NCBI GenBank assembly: GCA_039105265.1
Contig: JAPFFF010000019.1
Location: 2,016,501-2,080,500, forward strand
From: Tritrichomonas musculus
Taxonomy: Eukaryota > Parabasalia > Tritrichomonadida > Tritrichomonadidae
Reading direction: 5' to 3'
DNA length: 64,000 nt
Positions 1 through 8,877 of this stretch are shown here, piece after piece. The position numbers and the translations under genes are program-made. How positions within the stretch are numbered: position 1 is the stretch's first letter; each line of letters starts with the position of its first letter. The notes below the pieces were generated by a model. It searched no databases, had not been told where the DNA came from, and saw nothing but the letters and a program-made list of their open reading frames with translations.

Positions 1-211
1 CTTTATTGAATTCCTCTGTTTTCAAATAATCGAATAAATCAGTTGTTTTTGCGTATGGTTTTAATAATTCTTTCAATTCCTCAGTATTCAAGCTTGACCC
101 TAAATTATTTCCGTTATTGCATTGGCAAGCATATTTCTTGATATATTCTATTATCAATTCATCAATTGTATTTACTTTTTTTATAGTACCCGCTTGTTCT
201 ATCGTGAACAT
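1..211 (-). CDS. Fibre-like attachment protein, N-terminal 70 residues (partial)
   Basis: An open frame starts with ATG at 211 and runs off the left edge of the window. Its first residues, MFTIEQAGTIKKVNTIDEL, match the starts of the long fibre-like proteins at 24488 and 47616, so it is the same gene in Mav-A. The conserved N-terminus probably anchors the fibre to the capsid, while the rest varies among copies; that role is inferred from the conservation pattern. The start is 14 bases from the divergent start of the 839-aa gene at 226, an arrangement also seen in Mav-B. Confidence 0.8.
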   Translation of the reverse strand, partial: MFTIEQAGTIKKVNTIDELIIEYIKKYACQCNNGNNLGSSLNTEELKELLKPYAKTTDLFDYLKTEEFNK

Positions 212-225
212 TTTGGGAATAATAA

Positions 226-2745
226 ATGATAACAAACATAAACGAAGATTTCATACTAAACGAAGTAAAAAAAAGGGACTATCAAGATATGCTCGTATTC
301 ATGTTCCAAAATAGTAAGTTAACACAAATAACAACAATTATTGGTAATATTATTGAGTATCTTAAGAATCCTCGTAACTATGTCAAAGATGTAAAAACAA
401 ATTTAAAAGATATGCTTGATAAATATAACGCAAAGCCTAAAGGAACTTCAAGACAAAAAAATGAATTAGCTAAAATACTTGATTCAAAAGCGAATTACTT
501 TATTGATTTAACCAACTATCTGAAAAATAAAGCTGCGGGCTCTCGCAGCCTCCGACAAGCGGAGGAAGAAAAACCTGTTTCCATTCCACAAGTTGAAGAG
601 GAGGAGGAGCCCGATTTAGCAGACCATTATTTCAGAAATCGAATTAATAAAGATATTGAATCACTTAATGATTTAGTTATACTTGATAGTAATCATATTA
701 ATGCTTTACAATTATTTTATCGTATTGCTGATGACTCAGAGAAGTATTCAGTATTCAATAAAAAAGATACCGCACAGATTCAATCACTTGTCAAATCATT
801 GACAAATAATATAGACTCACATAAAAACAATGAGGTATCAGATAATATAAATAACCTAATGCAATTTGAGAATATTAGAAGAAAAACCAATATTGAAACA
901 ATGAGAAAGATAGCAGAATCTAATCAAGAAGGTCAACAATTATCAGATGCTTACAATAAATCTTCTACAATTGATGCTAATCAACTTAAGAAATTTGGGT
1001 TATTAAATGAAGAGTTTACTGCTGAAAACCTTTATGATTATTATAATCGAGCTATAAATCCCAAAGATGATTCTGACATCAGAGTAAAAAAACTTGTATT
1101 ACAATTACATGATGCAATACGTGAAACAAACATATTTGAAGAAACAACTGAGCCTAAAAACAAAAAGAAGCTCAAACAATTAATGAAGTATATTATAGAA
1201 AATGGTAACCGAGAAATATTTTGGAACATGAAAAGTGATTCACAAAGTTCTGACGATAATAATGTTGATAATGAATATTTTTCCATTCCTAAATCAATGT
1301 CAAAGCCTGTATTTAAATCACCATCTAAAAAACCCGTAGTTAGTTCTGAAAACTACGATGATTTATTTAATGTTGATATTGCATCACCAGAAGGTGTATC
1401 TCCAATCGATACTGCTGAATTCAAAAATAATTATATGCAGTCTGTCCCAACTGGTAAACGTGCTGGTAAAACATTTGAAGCTTCACAAAAACGTTTAAAT
1501 GACTTATACATTTTCGAAAATAAACAAAGTATTGATGTTAGTAAATTCCGAGGGGAATTATTTGATATTCTTATTAATGGTAATTATCGTATTAAATTCT
1601 CTCCAAAATGTGCTACAAGAGATGGCGCAGAAGCCTATTGTAAGAAGAAATTTGATAAAAATGGATATCCATTATATCGATTAATTCCTGCAAGGAGAGA
1701 CACTAAAGACCCTCTTGGTAATCCAATTTGTGACTTAAATGGCGACAAAGTAGAGGACATCGTTATTGTTGATACTCGTGGTAAACCTGTTATAATTAAT
1801 GGATTCCGTCTTGTTAAAGCAGACCCTTATAAGAAATTATGGCAAACCGAACGCATTGCTGGTAAAACAGATGATTCATTTGAAGTATGGATGAAAAATC
1901 TTACTGGTACTACTAAAACATGGAATTATAAACAAAAACAATGGGATGCTGGTAAAATCGATGTTAAATATGATGGAGATTTCATTAAAGCAGTTAATGC
2001 TTATCAGGAGGTTGGCTTATCTAAACCCAAAGTCAGCACCAAACTTAATGCAAGAGGATTATGGAGTTCAATCTTTTCAAAAATATGGCAATTAGCACTC
2101 TATAATATGTTTGGAGGAGAAGTTGTAATTGATGGAGAAAGTGTAAATTATCAATTTATGGAACCATTGAAGGGTATATTCAGTTACTTAAAAATATGTA
2201 CCGCTGTATTTATTTTACAATATGAATTGCAAGCAATGAAAACACATGAATGCAATGATTGGAATGAATGGGTTAAATATAAAAAAGTACACTCAAAAGC
2301 AGTAAATTCTGAATTAGGTCTTAAGATTCAAGAAGATTATAATAATAATATGAAAAGTATTATCCCAATTGGCGGTGAAATAAATGGTGAAGCTGAAATA
2401 TCAGAACGATTAGGAGAAATATTATCCCAAACAATTAAACTAATAGCTAAAGTTGGACTTGGATATACAGAAAAAAAGAAAAAACGATTTACACAATTAG
2501 CACAGAAAATATTAGAAAATAAAGCAACTAAAGAAGAAAAGAAACATTTACGAGAACAATTTGGTTCAAATATTGATAAACATATTAATTCGAAAGTTGG
2601 CGGAAATTACATTGAAGTTAAAAATTTGTATAAATCAATGTATGATAATTATCGCGACAAAACATATATTAAATCAAGAACTGATGAAAAACTAGCTAAT
2701 GTTAAAGTTGAATCCGATGAATCTGAAGATGAAAATGAAGTATAA
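226..2745 (+). CDS. Conserved large Maverick protein (839 aa), unrecognised function
   Basis: I do not recognise this family. Homologues of 868 aa (24503-27109) and 764 aa (45299-47593) occupy the same place between the fibre gene and the 396-aa-type gene. The N-terminal half is charged and variable with an acidic stretch near residues 125-135. The C-terminal half from about residue 440 is conserved and holds a block around residue 503 (DLNGDKVEDI, then VDTRGKP, INGFRLV, DPYKK) that resembles an EF-hand-like D-x-N-x-D loop. Its size and position suggest a virion or replication protein, possibly a terminal-protein candidate, but neither is shown. Residues about 103-113 are encoded by two tandem hairpins (532-565) absent from the homologues. 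Confidence 0.85.
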   Translation: MITNINEDFILNEVKKRDYQDMLVFMFQNSKLTQITTIIGNIIEYLKNPRNYVKDVKTNLKDMLDKYNAKPKGTSRQKNELAKILDSKANYFIDLTNYLKNKAAGSRSLRQAEEEKPVSIPQVEEEEEPDLADHYFRNRINKDIESLNDLVILDSNHINALQLFYRIADDSEKYSVFNKKDTAQIQSLVKSLTNNIDSHKNNEVSDNINNLMQFENIRRKTNIETMRKIAESNQEGQQLSDAYNKSSTIDANQLKKFGLLNEEFTAENLYDYYNRAINPKDDSDIRVKKLVLQLHDAIRETNIFEETTEPKNKKKLKQLMKYIIENGNREIFWNMKSDSQSSDDNNVDNEYFSIPKSMSKPVFKSPSKKPVVSSENYDDLFNVDIASPEGVSPIDTAEFKNNYMQSVPTGKRAGKTFEASQKRLNDLYIFENKQSIDVSKFRGELFDILINGNYRIKFSPKCATRDGAEAYCKKKFDKNGYPLYRLIPARRDTKDPLGNPICDLNGDKVEDIVIVDTRGKPVIINGFRLVKADPYKKLWQTERIAGKTDDSFEVWMKNLTGTTKTWNYKQKQWDAGKIDVKYDGDFIKAVNAYQEVGLSKPKVSTKLNARGLWSSIFSKIWQLALYNMFGGEVVIDGESVNYQFMEPLKGIFSYLKICTAVFILQYELQAMKTHECNDWNEWVKYKKVHSKAVNSELGLKIQEDYNNNMKSIIPIGGEINGEAEISERLGEILSQTIKLIAKVGLGYTEKKKKRFTQLAQKILENKATKEEKKHLREQFGSNIDKHINSKVGGNYIEVKNLYKSMYDNYRDKTYIKSRTDEKLANVKVESDESEDENEV
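532..565. repeat. Two tandem mini-hairpins inside a coding region
   Basis: GCTGCG (532-537) pairs with CGCAGC (544-549), and CCTCCG (549-554) pairs with CGGAGG (560-565). Both lie in frame in the 839-aa gene and have no counterpart in its two homologues. They are much more GC-rich than the surroundings. Confidence 0.75.
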
Positions 2746-2753
2746 AAAAATAT

Positions 2754-3944
2754 TTAATCTGTTTTATTTTTTGGTAATCTGAAAGTTGATATATGTGTTT
2801 TTGGTTTGTTTTCTGACTTACTCTCATTAATCTTTGGTAAGTTTCCATTGGTTGCATTATTTGTTTCACTAGTTAAAGATGATTTTTTTGGCTCTGCATT
2901 AAAATTAAAATTAGTACCTGTTGGAATATTAAATGTTGTTGGTTGAAAGTAATTCATTGGACTAAAGTTATTAGGATTTTGTTGTACAGAGCTTTGAGGT
3001 TTCATCCATGTATTTGAGGTCGATACATTGCTGAAAATAGAGCTCGGTAATGTCTCAACACCTGGTTTCATTGTAGTCGTACTCTCATTTTCGGTAGAGC
3101 TTTGCTCGGTTTCCAAATCCCGTAACATAGATGGAACTGGAGGATTTATTTTTTTAGGTCTTATTTCATCATAATCATATTTATTATTGATATCGACATT
3201 ACTTGTTTCATATTTACCATCATTATCATTTTCTGAAATATCCATTAATGGTTCAAGGCTTTCAGGAGTTTCATTAAAATGGACTTTTAATAATGGACTT
3301 ACATAATTAGATTTAAATACATTAATAACAGGAAAATGGTAATGCCAATTTTGAAATTCATATTTAAATTTTTTTAAATCAGCTTCCTCATTCAAATTTC
3401 GTAATTCAACACGATTCCATTCATTCATAAAAGTTTCAGGTTTGAAACAAAGAAATATGTGCAACGGAAGTGGTTTGATTTTTCTATTTACATCTCCTTC
3501 GGAATCTAATTCAAAACAGAAATTATTTGTTTCTTTAATAGCATATTTATATCCACAATCTTCCATTAATACAATATATGATTTATTTAGTTCATCAAAC
3601 CATCTTTCAACAAATTTAATATCTGTATTTCCAATTTTGGAACCAATTTCAATAGAAATGACAAATTTTCTTTTTAAATAAGGACGTTTATTATCTAAGA
3701 TGTTCATTTTTGTATTCATATCAACTTTCTTAGGTAAATTTAACAATATATTATCACCTTCCATAAAAACAAATAAATCTTGATAATTACTACTCAAATA
3801 GAAGTAAACTTTCTTATCTTTTTTATCAATATATGAATATAATGTGTGAGTTCTATCTAGAATAATTGCATCCTTATCAATTAAATTAGATTCTTGTTCT
3901 GCTGTTAATACTTCTTTATTTTTATCCTTTGTTTTATGTATCAT
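2754..3944 (-). CDS. Conserved Maverick protein (396 aa), unrecognised
   Basis: The N-terminal 220 residues look globular with many aromatic and charged residues. The C-terminal 170 residues are low-complexity (Ser, Thr, Asn, Pro) and probably disordered. Positional equivalents, diverged and frameshifted, lie at 27106-28481 in Mav-B and 44107-45298 in Mav-C, each convergent with the large conserved protein gene and next to the 126-aa-type gene. The shared pattern is a conserved head with a rapidly changing low-complexity tail. No catalytic motif is visible. A virion or scaffold role is possible from context only. This is the only intact copy of the three. Confidence 0.8.
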   Translation of the reverse strand: MIHKTKDKNKEVLTAEQESNLIDKDAIILDRTHTLYSYIDKKDKKVYFYLSSNYQDLFVFMEGDNILLNLPKKVDMNTKMNILDNKRPYLKRKFVISIEIGSKIGNTDIKFVERWFDELNKSYIVLMEDCGYKYAIKETNNFCFELDSEGDVNRKIKPLPLHIFLCFKPETFMNEWNRVELRNLNEEADLKKFKYEFQNWHYHFPVINVFKSNYVSPLLKVHFNETPESLEPLMDISENDNDGKYETSNVDINNKYDYDEIRPKKINPPVPSMLRDLETEQSSTENESTTTMKPGVETLPSSIFSNVSTSNTWMKPQSSVQQNPNNFSPMNYFQPTTFNIPTGTNFNFNAEPKKSSLTSETNNATNGNLPKINESKSENKPKTHISTFRLPKNKTD

Positions 3945-4105
3945 TTTTCATTTGGAACAAAAATAATAAGGCCTAAATGGCTATTCAACAACTACGTTGT
4001 CGCGAAGTCAATCCGAAGGATTGCCTGAGACCGAAGGTCGAAGCGCCATGTCCAAAGGACTGTTGGGCATGAAATGTTCGGTGCCTGGCAAACAAAAAAA
4101 CCTAT
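3945..4105. repeat. Intergenic cluster of four mini-hairpins
   Basis: In otherwise AT-rich DNA, 3987-4059 holds four small palindromes with 3-nt loops: ACAAC/GTTGT (3987-3999), CAATCC/GGATTG (4008-4022, loop GAA), GACC/GGTC (4028-4038, loop GAA) and GTCC/GGAC (4049-4059, loop AAA). The cluster is absent from the matching junctions of Mav-B and Mav-C. Confidence 0.75.
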
Positions 4106-4486
4106 TTAAAAGATTAATAGGCAACTCATTACAAAAGCAGATGGTTCAATTGAGTTCCCATATAAATCTGTGAACCAAATTTTAAAATTACGTTCATGAC
4201 CAAGAAACTCATATTTACGATATTTGGTTTGACGTCTGTTTGCCAACATAATGAAACAATCACAATAACCATCTTGTTGTACAATATCAGAGTGTACCAT
4301 CAAATCACCAACAAGAGTATCTTTAACAATTGCTCCAACATACTGTACAACAATATATTTCTTATTCTTACTTGAAACGAATTCACTTGGAAGAACAAAT
4401 TCTTTATCTTGTGTATGGAAATAACGCTTAGTAATTGGTTGTTTAAAATTTATCGTTGATACATTTTTGATATTATTTGTTAACAT
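4106..4486 (-). CDS. Conserved small Maverick protein (126 aa), possible minor capsid protein
   Basis: Homologues of 109 aa (28485-28814) and 116 aa (43744-44094) always follow INT directly. The shared core starts at FHTQDKEF and includes VVQYVGAIV, GDLMVHSDIV, IMLANRRQTKYRKY and a C-terminal WFTDLYGN followed by a hydrophobic strand-like end. The alternating hydrophobic pattern suggests an all-beta fold, so a small jelly-roll virion protein is a candidate; this is a guess from pattern, not from a recognised family. The gene overlaps the INT stop by 14 bases, suggesting the two are expressed together. The first 20 residues are poorly conserved, so a later start is possible, but no later Met precedes the core. 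Confidence 0.8.
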   Translation of the reverse strand: MLTNNIKNVSTINFKQPITKRYFHTQDKEFVLPSEFVSSKNKKYIVVQYVGAIVKDTLVGDLMVHSDIVQQDGYCDCFIMLANRRQTKYRKYEFLGHERNFKIWFTDLYGNSIEPSAFVMSCLLIF

Positions 4487-5951
4487 TTAGTATGAAATAC
4501 TCTTTATAATCTTCATTCAAGTCATCAATGGAATCACAAACATATTTTGTATAAATAATTGGAATTTCAATTTCATTTTTTTCAACATCAGTTTGAGCTT
4601 TACGCCCTCGTTCAGGTTGTTCGTAGGGAATTAACCCCTTGTCTGTTTTACTGAATGTGAGATATTGATTTAACAATCTACATTTAACATTTCCGTTTTG
4701 ATAACAAATGAATTCAGCTATATCATCAAATACACGACGTCGTTTTTCATGCTTTTTTTGGGTCTTACCTCTGTCAAGATGTATCAAAATTATGTTACCA
4801 CGTTTGTAATTAAGCAAGCCTTTCAATTTCTGTTTGTCATTTATCTTTCTCAATTTCATTTTCATCATTCGAATATATCTCCATTCCAAATCAACATTGT
4901 TTTGAACTTGAACTGGAGAATAATAAATCCATTTAGTTGGTGGAACTAAACCAGAACCTTGATATTCAGATAATTCATCTTCATTATAATCATAATTCCG
5001 AAATCTCAATGAATTGTGAGGAGTGTTATTATAGAAGTTCACCATTTGTCTCATGAGATTATAATCAGCAATTCTTCGATTATCCATTCCGAAGGCATTT
5101 CTAAGAGTTCTAATTACAGAATCAACGTTTTTATGAGCGAGAGCGTAAGGGGAAGAATTAATTACAAATTTGACTGGATAATAATCATTGATATCGTCAA
5201 TTTTCAACTCAATTTTTGAGAAGCAGCCATGGGCTGCCTGGCCCGCGTTGCGGGCAATTGGTGACTTGATAACATTTTTATATCCACTTTTTTTCAAAAA
5301 TGCTATTAACGTTTTCAAATTAGTATGCGCCGGCTCTAAGCCCCTTCGGGGATTATTGAACAATATTTCATTTCTAACTTGATTTCTTAACTCAGGTTTA
5401 TAATTGTATGCTACTTGTAAATCATTTGAGATATCTGTTTTGAGAATTACTTTTGTATTATCTTTCAATACAATACATTCATCTTTTAAACTAACAAATC
5501 CAGATTCACCATCACATTTAATTGTCTTGAATTCAAACTTAGGATTCTTTTCAACAATTCGTTTTAAAGTTTGAGTTATTTCACTTTTGTATGACATTGG
5601 TTCCACAATCAGATATCTAGTATTCACATTTATCAAAACGAGATAGATTTGCTCTTGTTTAATTGGATGTTCAACATCTGCATAATAATGTGAGAACATC
5701 AAATCAGCTTCCCAAGTTCCAGGTTCATTTGAGAAATTTGGTTTTGACATTTTTTTGCATGCTTTGAGTTTGAAATCAGGTATGAAAGGTTCTGTTTCAA
5801 TGTTATTCTTGAAAACAGGTTGCAAATCAGTTTCAACGTATTTGTATTTCGATTTGAATGGATATTTCAATAATGAAGGATATTCTTTATCATAAATTCT
5901 GAGAGATTTTGTTTTTGACATTTCGAATACAATAAGGTAATTCAGAAGCAA
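4473..5951 (-). CDS. INT: Maverick integrase (retrovirus-like, INT)
   Basis: This enzyme inserts the element into the host genome. An RNase H-fold core is visible: Asp83 in WEADLMF, Asp147 in IKCDGE, and a third acidic residue, Asp277, in HKNVDSVIRTLRNAF where integrases of this superfamily normally have Glu. The C-terminal part (from GNIILIHLDRGKTQKK) resembles the SH3-like integrase tail rather than a chromodomain. No HHCC zinc finger is seen at the N-terminus. The spacing between the second and third acidic residues is 129, against 96 in Mav-B and 52 in Mav-C. Part of that extra length is encoded by hairpins at 5223-5255. Start 5951 is upstream of a second Met at 5921 that aligns better with homologues. 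Confidence 0.88.
   Translation of the reverse strand: MLLNYLIVFEMSKTKSLRIYDKEYPSLLKYPFKSKYKYVETDLQPVFKNNIETEPFIPDFKLKACKKMSKPNFSNEPGTWEADLMFSHYYADVEHPIKQEQIYLVLINVNTRYLIVEPMSYKSEITQTLKRIVEKNPKFEFKTIKCDGESGFVSLKDECIVLKDNTKVILKTDISNDLQVAYNYKPELRNQVRNEILFNNPRRGLEPAHTNLKTLIAFLKKSGYKNVIKSPIARNAGQAAHGCFSKIELKIDDINDYYPVKFVINSSPYALAHKNVDSVIRTLRNAFGMDNRRIADYNLMRQMVNFYNNTPHNSLRFRNYDYNEDELSEYQGSGLVPPTKWIYYSPVQVQNNVDLEWRYIRMMKMKLRKINDKQKLKGLLNYKRGNIILIHLDRGKTQKKHEKRRRVFDDIAEFICYQNGNVKCRLLNQYLTFSKTDKGLIPYEQPERGRKAQTDVEKNEIEIPIIYTKYVCDSIDDLNEDYKEYFILNVNK
5223..5351. repeat. Mini-hairpins inside the integrase gene
   Basis: GCAGCC/GGCTGC (5223-5237, loop ATG) and GCCCGC/GCGGGC (5241-5255, loop GTT) are both 6-bp stems with 3-nt loops. 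A weaker CCCC/GGGG (5341-5351, loop TTC) follows. They fall in the variable region between the second and third acidic residues and keep the frame open. Confidence 0.75.
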
Positions 5952-5979
5952 AAAAAATATCTCAAATCAAATCTCAATT

Positions 5980-8004
5980 TTATGCGTTTATTTGTGAACC
6001 AGCTGGAGATTCATCATCGATGTACTCTAAACCATTCAAACTTAATTTGAAATAGGTATCTCTTGTGAGCCATAATTGTGTTGGGGGTGGATGTACTGTA
6101 CCTTCTTCATTAACATTATAGTAAGTATCATTTGGTCCTGTATATATTGGTTGACCATTTACTTGAACCTGAATGTTACCAAATCCACCATCCAAACCAT
6201 CATAACAATAACCAGCAGATGAACGTTCAGTTTGAATATTGAAAACAAAGCTAGAAGCATCACTTAAAGTATTCTTGTAGCGAACTCCGTTTGCATCATT
6301 CTTTGGCATAGTCATTGAGTCCTCAAATTCTTTAGTGCATTGTAATGCGATTGCATCAAGGTCTCCAGCGGTTAATTGATTCTCAAAGAATCTTGCACCA
6401 ATTGTTGAAACATTTTCATCTGGGAAGTTCTTTCCTCCAATATTGAGATAACAATTTTGATATACTGGATTTTCGAAAACAGTGAGGTCATTATGATGCT
6501 TTGGAAACATAATTGACATTGTTGTAACATTAATTAATGGAATATTCAATGTTGACTTAATTCCATTTGCGGCAGGAGCAATTGGGAATGAATGGTAATC
6601 AACTTTCTGAGATGGGATTATAATTCCTTCACGGAGAATATTTTCAATTCCTCTTCTAGTAGATTCACAGACACCATAACCTTGCATATTTGATTTACAT
6701 AATGTGATTGTCATTCTGTTTACAGTTAATGTGGCTTTCTGTGATGAATATGTTTCGTTGTGAAGTTGTAATTTAGCATCATGAATTGATTGAAGAGTCT
6801 GCTTAGCAGAAACAACTGGTGTTTTAACAATTTGCCAAGCATAATATCTTCCATTCTTGTCAGAATGATTTAATGGAGGTAATGTTACAGCAGGATTATG
6901 AACACAAATTTCTTCATCAGTTGCACCTGGTTGGAGTCCAAATTCTTCAAATTCTTCCTTTGTGTAACTGAAATTGAATTCCAAATCTGTAAGAATATCA
7001 GTGTAACCAGTACTTCCATCATCATTATCCCATTGTTCACCAATTCGATATTGAATCTTGTATTTAACAGGTGTTGGAGTTGGTTCAGGAGATGGGTCTG
7101 GAGTTGGTTCAGGAGATGGTTCGGGAGATGGGTCTGGAGATGGAGTTCCAGGTCCTGGTATAATAGCTTCATTACCAATTTGTGTAAATTGATGTTTCAA
7201 ATGACCGCGAGCTTTAATTTCTTTCAATCGTTCTAATTCAGCAGATGTAACAGAATCATTATCTTCAAGATAAGCCTTTGTTTCAGCAACAGTATAAGGG
7301 TCAATTGCTGCCCAAACTAATCCTGCAGGAGTTACTTGGAAACGAATTGATAAATCACCTATGATTCCATTTGGGAATAAATCGAAAGCTTGAAGGGCAA
7401 GTAAATCATCAAATGGAACGTTCAAATCAAATTCAACTTGTGATTTACCATTAGATTTGAATGAATTTAGGTTAACATAAGTACCTGCAACAGTTTGTGA
7501 ATAATTTGAAACGTTTTCCCAAAGTGAATGAACAAATCGTCTTCGCTTTTTTTCAGTTTCTGGTTTCACAGCAGAGTATAAAAATCCTTCTCGAACACAT
7601 TCGTTTTGCTGATATCCAACATTTACATTATTATGAAGAATTTCCAATCTGTCGAATAATTGATTTGAAGATTTAAGTCCGACGAATAATTTGTAGAAGT
7701 TATTTGGGTCATCAATTTGTTGTAATTTAGCTAAATCAGTATTCAATTGTAAATCCAATTTGACATGAAATGTTAAGAATCCTTTATCAACATCAGAAAT
7801 GAAATGGTCTGGATGCGTTAATGAGATTTGAGAATATTGTCCTTGATGAAATGGTGCAGGTTGGTCATGACAATCAACAGTTCTGAATGAAAATGAGCGT
7901 GTACCATCATTAGTATTAATCATTTCACGCATCTTATTAAATGTATCAAGAACGTTTCCTGCTTCAATTTTGTAATTATGTGCTCTTTCGTTGCGATACA
8001 ACAT
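5980..8004 (-). CDS. MCP: Major capsid protein candidate (674 aa)
   Basis: It is the best conserved non-enzymatic protein in the window, with homologues in Mav-B (29990-32012, broken) and Mav-C (650 aa, 40635-42587). Length, strand-rich composition and the two conserved halves separated by a variable linker fit a double jelly-roll capsid protein of the Polinton PY type. Assignment rests on these features and context, not on a residue signature. The N-terminal half includes SFSFRTVDCHD and RLEILHNNVNVGYQQNE; the C-terminal half includes IGGKNFPDENVSTIGARFFENQ. Between them, around residues 290-320, is a Pro/Ser/Glu/Asp repeat that is presumably surface exposed. It is divergent from the pVI-like gene at 8097. 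Confidence 0.75.
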   Translation of the reverse strand: MLYRNERAHNYKIEAGNVLDTFNKMREMINTNDGTRSFSFRTVDCHDQPAPFHQGQYSQISLTHPDHFISDVDKGFLTFHVKLDLQLNTDLAKLQQIDDPNNFYKLFVGLKSSNQLFDRLEILHNNVNVGYQQNECVREGFLYSAVKPETEKKRRRFVHSLWENVSNYSQTVAGTYVNLNSFKSNGKSQVEFDLNVPFDDLLALQAFDLFPNGIIGDLSIRFQVTPAGLVWAAIDPYTVAETKAYLEDNDSVTSAELERLKEIKARGHLKHQFTQIGNEAIIPGPGTPSPDPSPEPSPEPTPDPSPEPTPTPVKYKIQYRIGEQWDNDDGSTGYTDILTDLEFNFSYTKEEFEEFGLQPGATDEEICVHNPAVTLPPLNHSDKNGRYYAWQIVKTPVVSAKQTLQSIHDAKLQLHNETYSSQKATLTVNRMTITLCKSNMQGYGVCESTRRGIENILREGIIIPSQKVDYHSFPIAPAANGIKSTLNIPLINVTTMSIMFPKHHNDLTVFENPVYQNCYLNIGGKNFPDENVSTIGARFFENQLTAGDLDAIALQCTKEFEDSMTMPKNDANGVRYKNTLSDASSFVFNIQTERSSAGYCYDGLDGGFGNIQVQVNGQPIYTGPNDTYYNVNEEGTVHPPPTQLWLTRDTYFKLSLNGLEYIDDESPAGSQINA
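7075..7150. repeat. Proline-rich short tandem repeat in the capsid gene
   Basis: A GGTTCAGGAGATGG-type repeat encodes alternating Pro-Ser/Thr with Glu/Asp in the linker between the two capsid halves. The matching region of Mav-B (about 31080-31150) is where one of its frameshifts lies, consistent with slippage. Confidence 0.7.
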
Positions 8005-8096
8005 TTGACTTTTTATGGAATAAAAAGACTTTCAAACGAAGTTTGAATGATAAACAAAAAAAGTACTATTATGGGTCTTTTTTCGTAATGAAAACA
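8005..8096. promoter_or_regulatory. Divergent promoter region between capsid and pVI-like genes
   Basis: The short gap between the capsid start (8004) and the pVI-like start (8097) must hold both promoters. The same divergent pair occurs in Mav-B (32013-32055) and Mav-C (40586-40634). A 7-bp hairpin with GAA loop (TTCAAAC/GTTTGAA, 8031-8047) sits in it. No shared motif beyond T-rich runs is certain. Confidence 0.45.
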
Positions 8097-8350
8097 ATGG
8101 GTATCGGAATCTTCAAAAAAATGAAAAACGCTTTTAAATCTGTAGGTAATACAATTAAGAATGTTGCAACTAAGGTTGGTAAAGCACTTCCCAAAGTTGT
8201 TGAAGTTGGTAAAAGAGTAACTAATGCGTAAAACCTGTTTTGGGTGAAATACCTCTTATTGGTGATGCTGTTAGAGCAATTGATACAGGATTAAATTTTG
8301 CTGACAAAGGTCTTAAAATTGGTAAAAGTTTAATTGATGAAGTAGCATGA
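8097..8350 (+). pseudogene. pVI/pX-like small basic virion peptide, frameshifted
   Basis: The intact homologues are 73 aa (32056-32277) and 84 aa (40331-40585). They share a Gly-Ile/Phe-Lys-rich amphipathic N-terminus, ALPKV, and a Gly-rich hydrophobic C-terminus with IDTGLN. This composition resembles the membrane-active or core peptides of adenoviruses and Polintons (pVI/pX); the analogy is mine. Here the frame starting at ATG 8097 stops at 8229-8231. The remaining conserved C-terminal part continues in another frame to the stop at 8348-8350, so one base has probably been lost near 8230. It may be decay or a sequencing error. Confidence 0.65.
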
Positions 8351-8380
8351 AAATGATTAAATTGTATTTTTTTATTTTAA

Positions 8381-8842
8381 ATGGATTTGAAAGTAATTAA
8401 TGAAATAACTACTGAAATAAAGAATTTTAAATCAATTGAGGAGTTCAATCTGTACTATCAGAAACACAAAGATGATATGAACAACCAGACAACTCAATAT
8501 CTAAATCGGGTTTACAAAATTGTTACACCAGATGGTGTTGAATACAGAATCACAAAAAAGAATTGTCAAAAAGAAGGTACAAAACGAGTTGGGGGAGATA
8601 TATTTTTAAAGAAAGTTGTCAAAACTAATGAATTGAAAGAACTTGAACAAGATGTTATTAAAGCAGATATTGAGAATCTCAAAAGTATGTTCTCACAAAA
8701 TTTGTCAACTTTTGATAACGAGATTAAAGATTTGAAACAAAGCTATGAACTCAAATTCACAACATTAGATAAAAAAATTGCTGAATTAACCAATACTGTA
8801 AATCAGATTGCCAAATATATTAACCAACAAATGTTGGATTAG
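8381..8842 (+). CDS. Conserved coiled-coil protein (153 aa)
   Basis: I do not recognise the family. The N-terminal 80 residues match the 126-aa protein of Mav-B (32314-32694): MKVINEV-type start, KSIIEF, QTTQLLNKLYKI, PDG-YRITKKN and a GG-x-x-x-LKKV block. The C-terminal 70 residues are a heptad-like coiled coil, suggesting oligomerisation. It lies just downstream of the pVI-like gene on the same strand in both elements, 30-40 bases apart, so the two are probably expressed together. Mav-C lacks a copy inside the window. A virion or DNA-binding role is possible; nothing decides it. Confidence 0.8.
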   Translation: MDLKVINEITTEIKNFKSIEEFNLYYQKHKDDMNNQTTQYLNRVYKIVTPDGVEYRITKKNCQKEGTKRVGGDIFLKKVVKTNELKELEQDVIKADIENLKSMFSQNLSTFDNEIKDLKQSYELKFTTLDKKIAELTNTVNQIAKYINQQMLD

Positions 8843-8849
8843 ATTTCGC

Positions 8850-8876
8850 AGCTTGCTCAAGCTAAAATATAAATAT
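8850..8876. repeat. Mini-hairpins between convergent genes
   Basis: AGCTT/AAGCT (8850-8863, loop GCTC) is followed by AAAATAT/ATATTTT (about 8864-8879). They sit between the stops of the 153-aa and 88-aa genes and could act in 3' end formation, or belong to the mini-hairpin family seen elsewhere in Mav-A. Confidence 0.4.
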
Positions 8877-8877
8877 T

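Noticed and set aside
6885-7236. Open frames on both strands over the capsid Pro-rich repeat
   Set aside because: They are by-products of the simple repeat in other frames; the capsid frame is conserved in three copies.
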